Part shown: positions 14,880 through 15,360 of the stretch, piece by piece | How positions within the stretch are numbered: the first letter of the stretch is position 1 | Layout of the letters: each line of letters starts with the position of its first letter | Assembly: GCA_964569295.1 (NCBI GenBank) | Contig: CAZMVU010000112.1 | Location: 1-15,360 of the forward strand | DNA length: 15,360 bases | DNA from: CAZMVU01 sp964569295 | GTDB taxonomy: Bacteria; Hydrogenedentota; Hydrogenedentia; Hydrogenedentales; JAGMZX01 | Reading direction: 5' to 3' | The notes under the pieces: generated by a model | Databases searched by the model: none | What the model was told of the DNA's origin: nothing | Seen by the model: only the letters and a program-made list of their open reading frames with translations | Position numbers and translations under genes: made by a program

Positions 14880-15182
14880 ATGAATATCTATGTAGGAAAT
14901 CTTTCCTTCAACACCCAAGACGACAACCTGCGCAATGCCTTCGCCGAACATGGGACTGTGGACGAAGCGCGCGTGATTTCGGACCGCGACACCGGCCGTT
15001 CACGCGGGTTTGGCTTTGTCGAAATGCCGAACAACGAGGAGGCCCAGAAGGCCATCTCTTCGCTGAACGGCGTCGACCTGGACGGCCGCAACATCAGTGT
15101 GAACGAAGCGCGCCCGAAGCGTGAGCGTGACTCACACGGCGGTGGCGGCGGTGGCGGCGGCTATTCGCGCTCGCGCTACTAG
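14880..15182 (+). CDS. Glycine-rich RRM RNA-binding protein
   Basis: This 100-residue cytoplasmic protein binds single-stranded RNA through one RNA recognition motif and may act as an RNA chaperone, as similar cold-induced proteins do in cyanobacteria. The RRM fills residues 1-79. RNP2 is IYVGNL (3-8) and RNP1 is RGFGFVEM (42-49), with the aromatic residues Y4, F44 and F46 in place for base stacking. NISVNEARPKRER closes the domain. The tail (80-100) is basic, then eight glycines (87-94), then YSRSRY, like the tails of eukaryotic and cyanobacterial glycine-rich RNA-binding proteins. The start at ATG 14880 has AAGGA 7 nt upstream. The gene is monocistronic: it has its own promoter, a long structured leader and hairpins after the stop. 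Confidence 0.95.
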   Translation: MNIYVGNLSFNTQDDNLRNAFAEHGTVDEARVISDRDTGRSRGFGFVEMPNNEEAQKAISSLNGVDLDGRNISVNEARPKRERDSHGGGGGGGGYSRSRY

Positions 15183-15200
15183 CATTCAGAACATCCCTTG

Positions 15201-15240
15201 CCGCCGGACGGGTTCGACGAATCCGTCCGGCGGTTGCTCG
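15201..15240 (+). terminator. Strong GC hairpin after the RRM gene, probable terminator
   Basis: CCGCCGGACGG (15201-15211) pairs perfectly with CCGTCCGGCGG (15223-15233), an 11-bp stem with an 11-nt loop, 18 nt after the stop codon. Only a weak T-content (TTGCTCGTT) follows, so termination may be partial or may serve mainly to stabilise the 3' end of the mRNA. Confidence 0.65.
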
Positions 15241-15289
15241 TTAGTCTGGCCGTTGCACCCCGCAGGGCCGGGTGTGACGCTGCAAGTCC

Positions 15290-15318
15290 ATTACGAATTC
15301 GGAAATTCGTAATTCTTT
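15290..15318 (+). terminator. Second hairpin with short T-tract
   Basis: ATTACGAATT (15290-15299) and AATTCGTAAT (15304-15313) form a perfect 10-bp stem with the tetraloop CGGA, followed by TCTTT. It could be a backup terminator for the RRM gene or belong to a gene arriving from the right on the other strand. The remaining 42 bp to the window end show no gene. Confidence 0.5.
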
Positions 15319-15360
15319 AGCCGTATGGCGCAAGGGAGCGCACGTGTTTCGCCAATCTGC

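Noticed and set aside
1..15360. CRISPR array, rRNA or tRNA genes
   Set aside because: No regularly spaced repeats, no tRNA-like cloverleaf and no rRNA signature were seen anywhere by eye; tRNA was not searched computationally.

Overview
The window is a GC-rich bacterial chromosomal segment. It carries large secreted or exported hydrolases, a degraded IS1380-family transposase, a PIN-domain toxin-antitoxin pair, a SWIM/SNF2 helicase and a glycine-rich RRM RNA-binding protein. A GH78 rhamnosidase beside a PhoD-like phosphatase, followed by a Tat-exported DUF3604 protein, resembles polysaccharide-degrading bacteria of the Planctomycetota/Verrucomicrobiota/Lentisphaerota or Hydrogenedentota type. 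That placement is inference from gene content; there is no rRNA or other marker here.

Left part, + strand (1-6067): a possible gene tail ends at 83. A probable two-gene operon follows: a secreted alpha-L-rhamnosidase (GTG start at 161) and, 30 nt later, an exported PhoD-like metallophosphoesterase with an N-terminal beta-rich extension. Both starts are fixed by strong AAGGAG ribosome binding sites rather than by the longest possible frame.

Middle (6068-9194): 939 bp separate the operon from the next gene. This stretch holds a hairpin region and, on the - strand, an IS1380-family transposase relic. The relic keeps its family N-terminus and two motif blocks but has lost segments between them and its whole C-terminal half. 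Then comes a Tat-signal DUF3604 protein with a PHP-like set of metal ligands.

Right-centre, - strand (9195-14372): a SWIM zinc-finger/SNF2 ATPase gene ends at 10611. Its last 108 bp (35 codons plus stop) are repeated exactly, in the same orientation, at 9195-9302. The 1308 bp between the two copies hold a translationally coupled antitoxin/PIN-toxin pair with a credible promoter of its own. The layout looks like a small island inserted at, or a duplication involving, the 3' end of the helicase gene.

Right end, + strand (14373-15360): divergent from the helicase is a small RRM protein gene. It has a well-spaced sigma70-type promoter, a leader of about 150 nt that can fold into nested stems ending directly at the Shine-Dalgarno, and two hairpins downstream of the stop. 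The leader and the helicase-tail duplication are the most unusual structures in the window.
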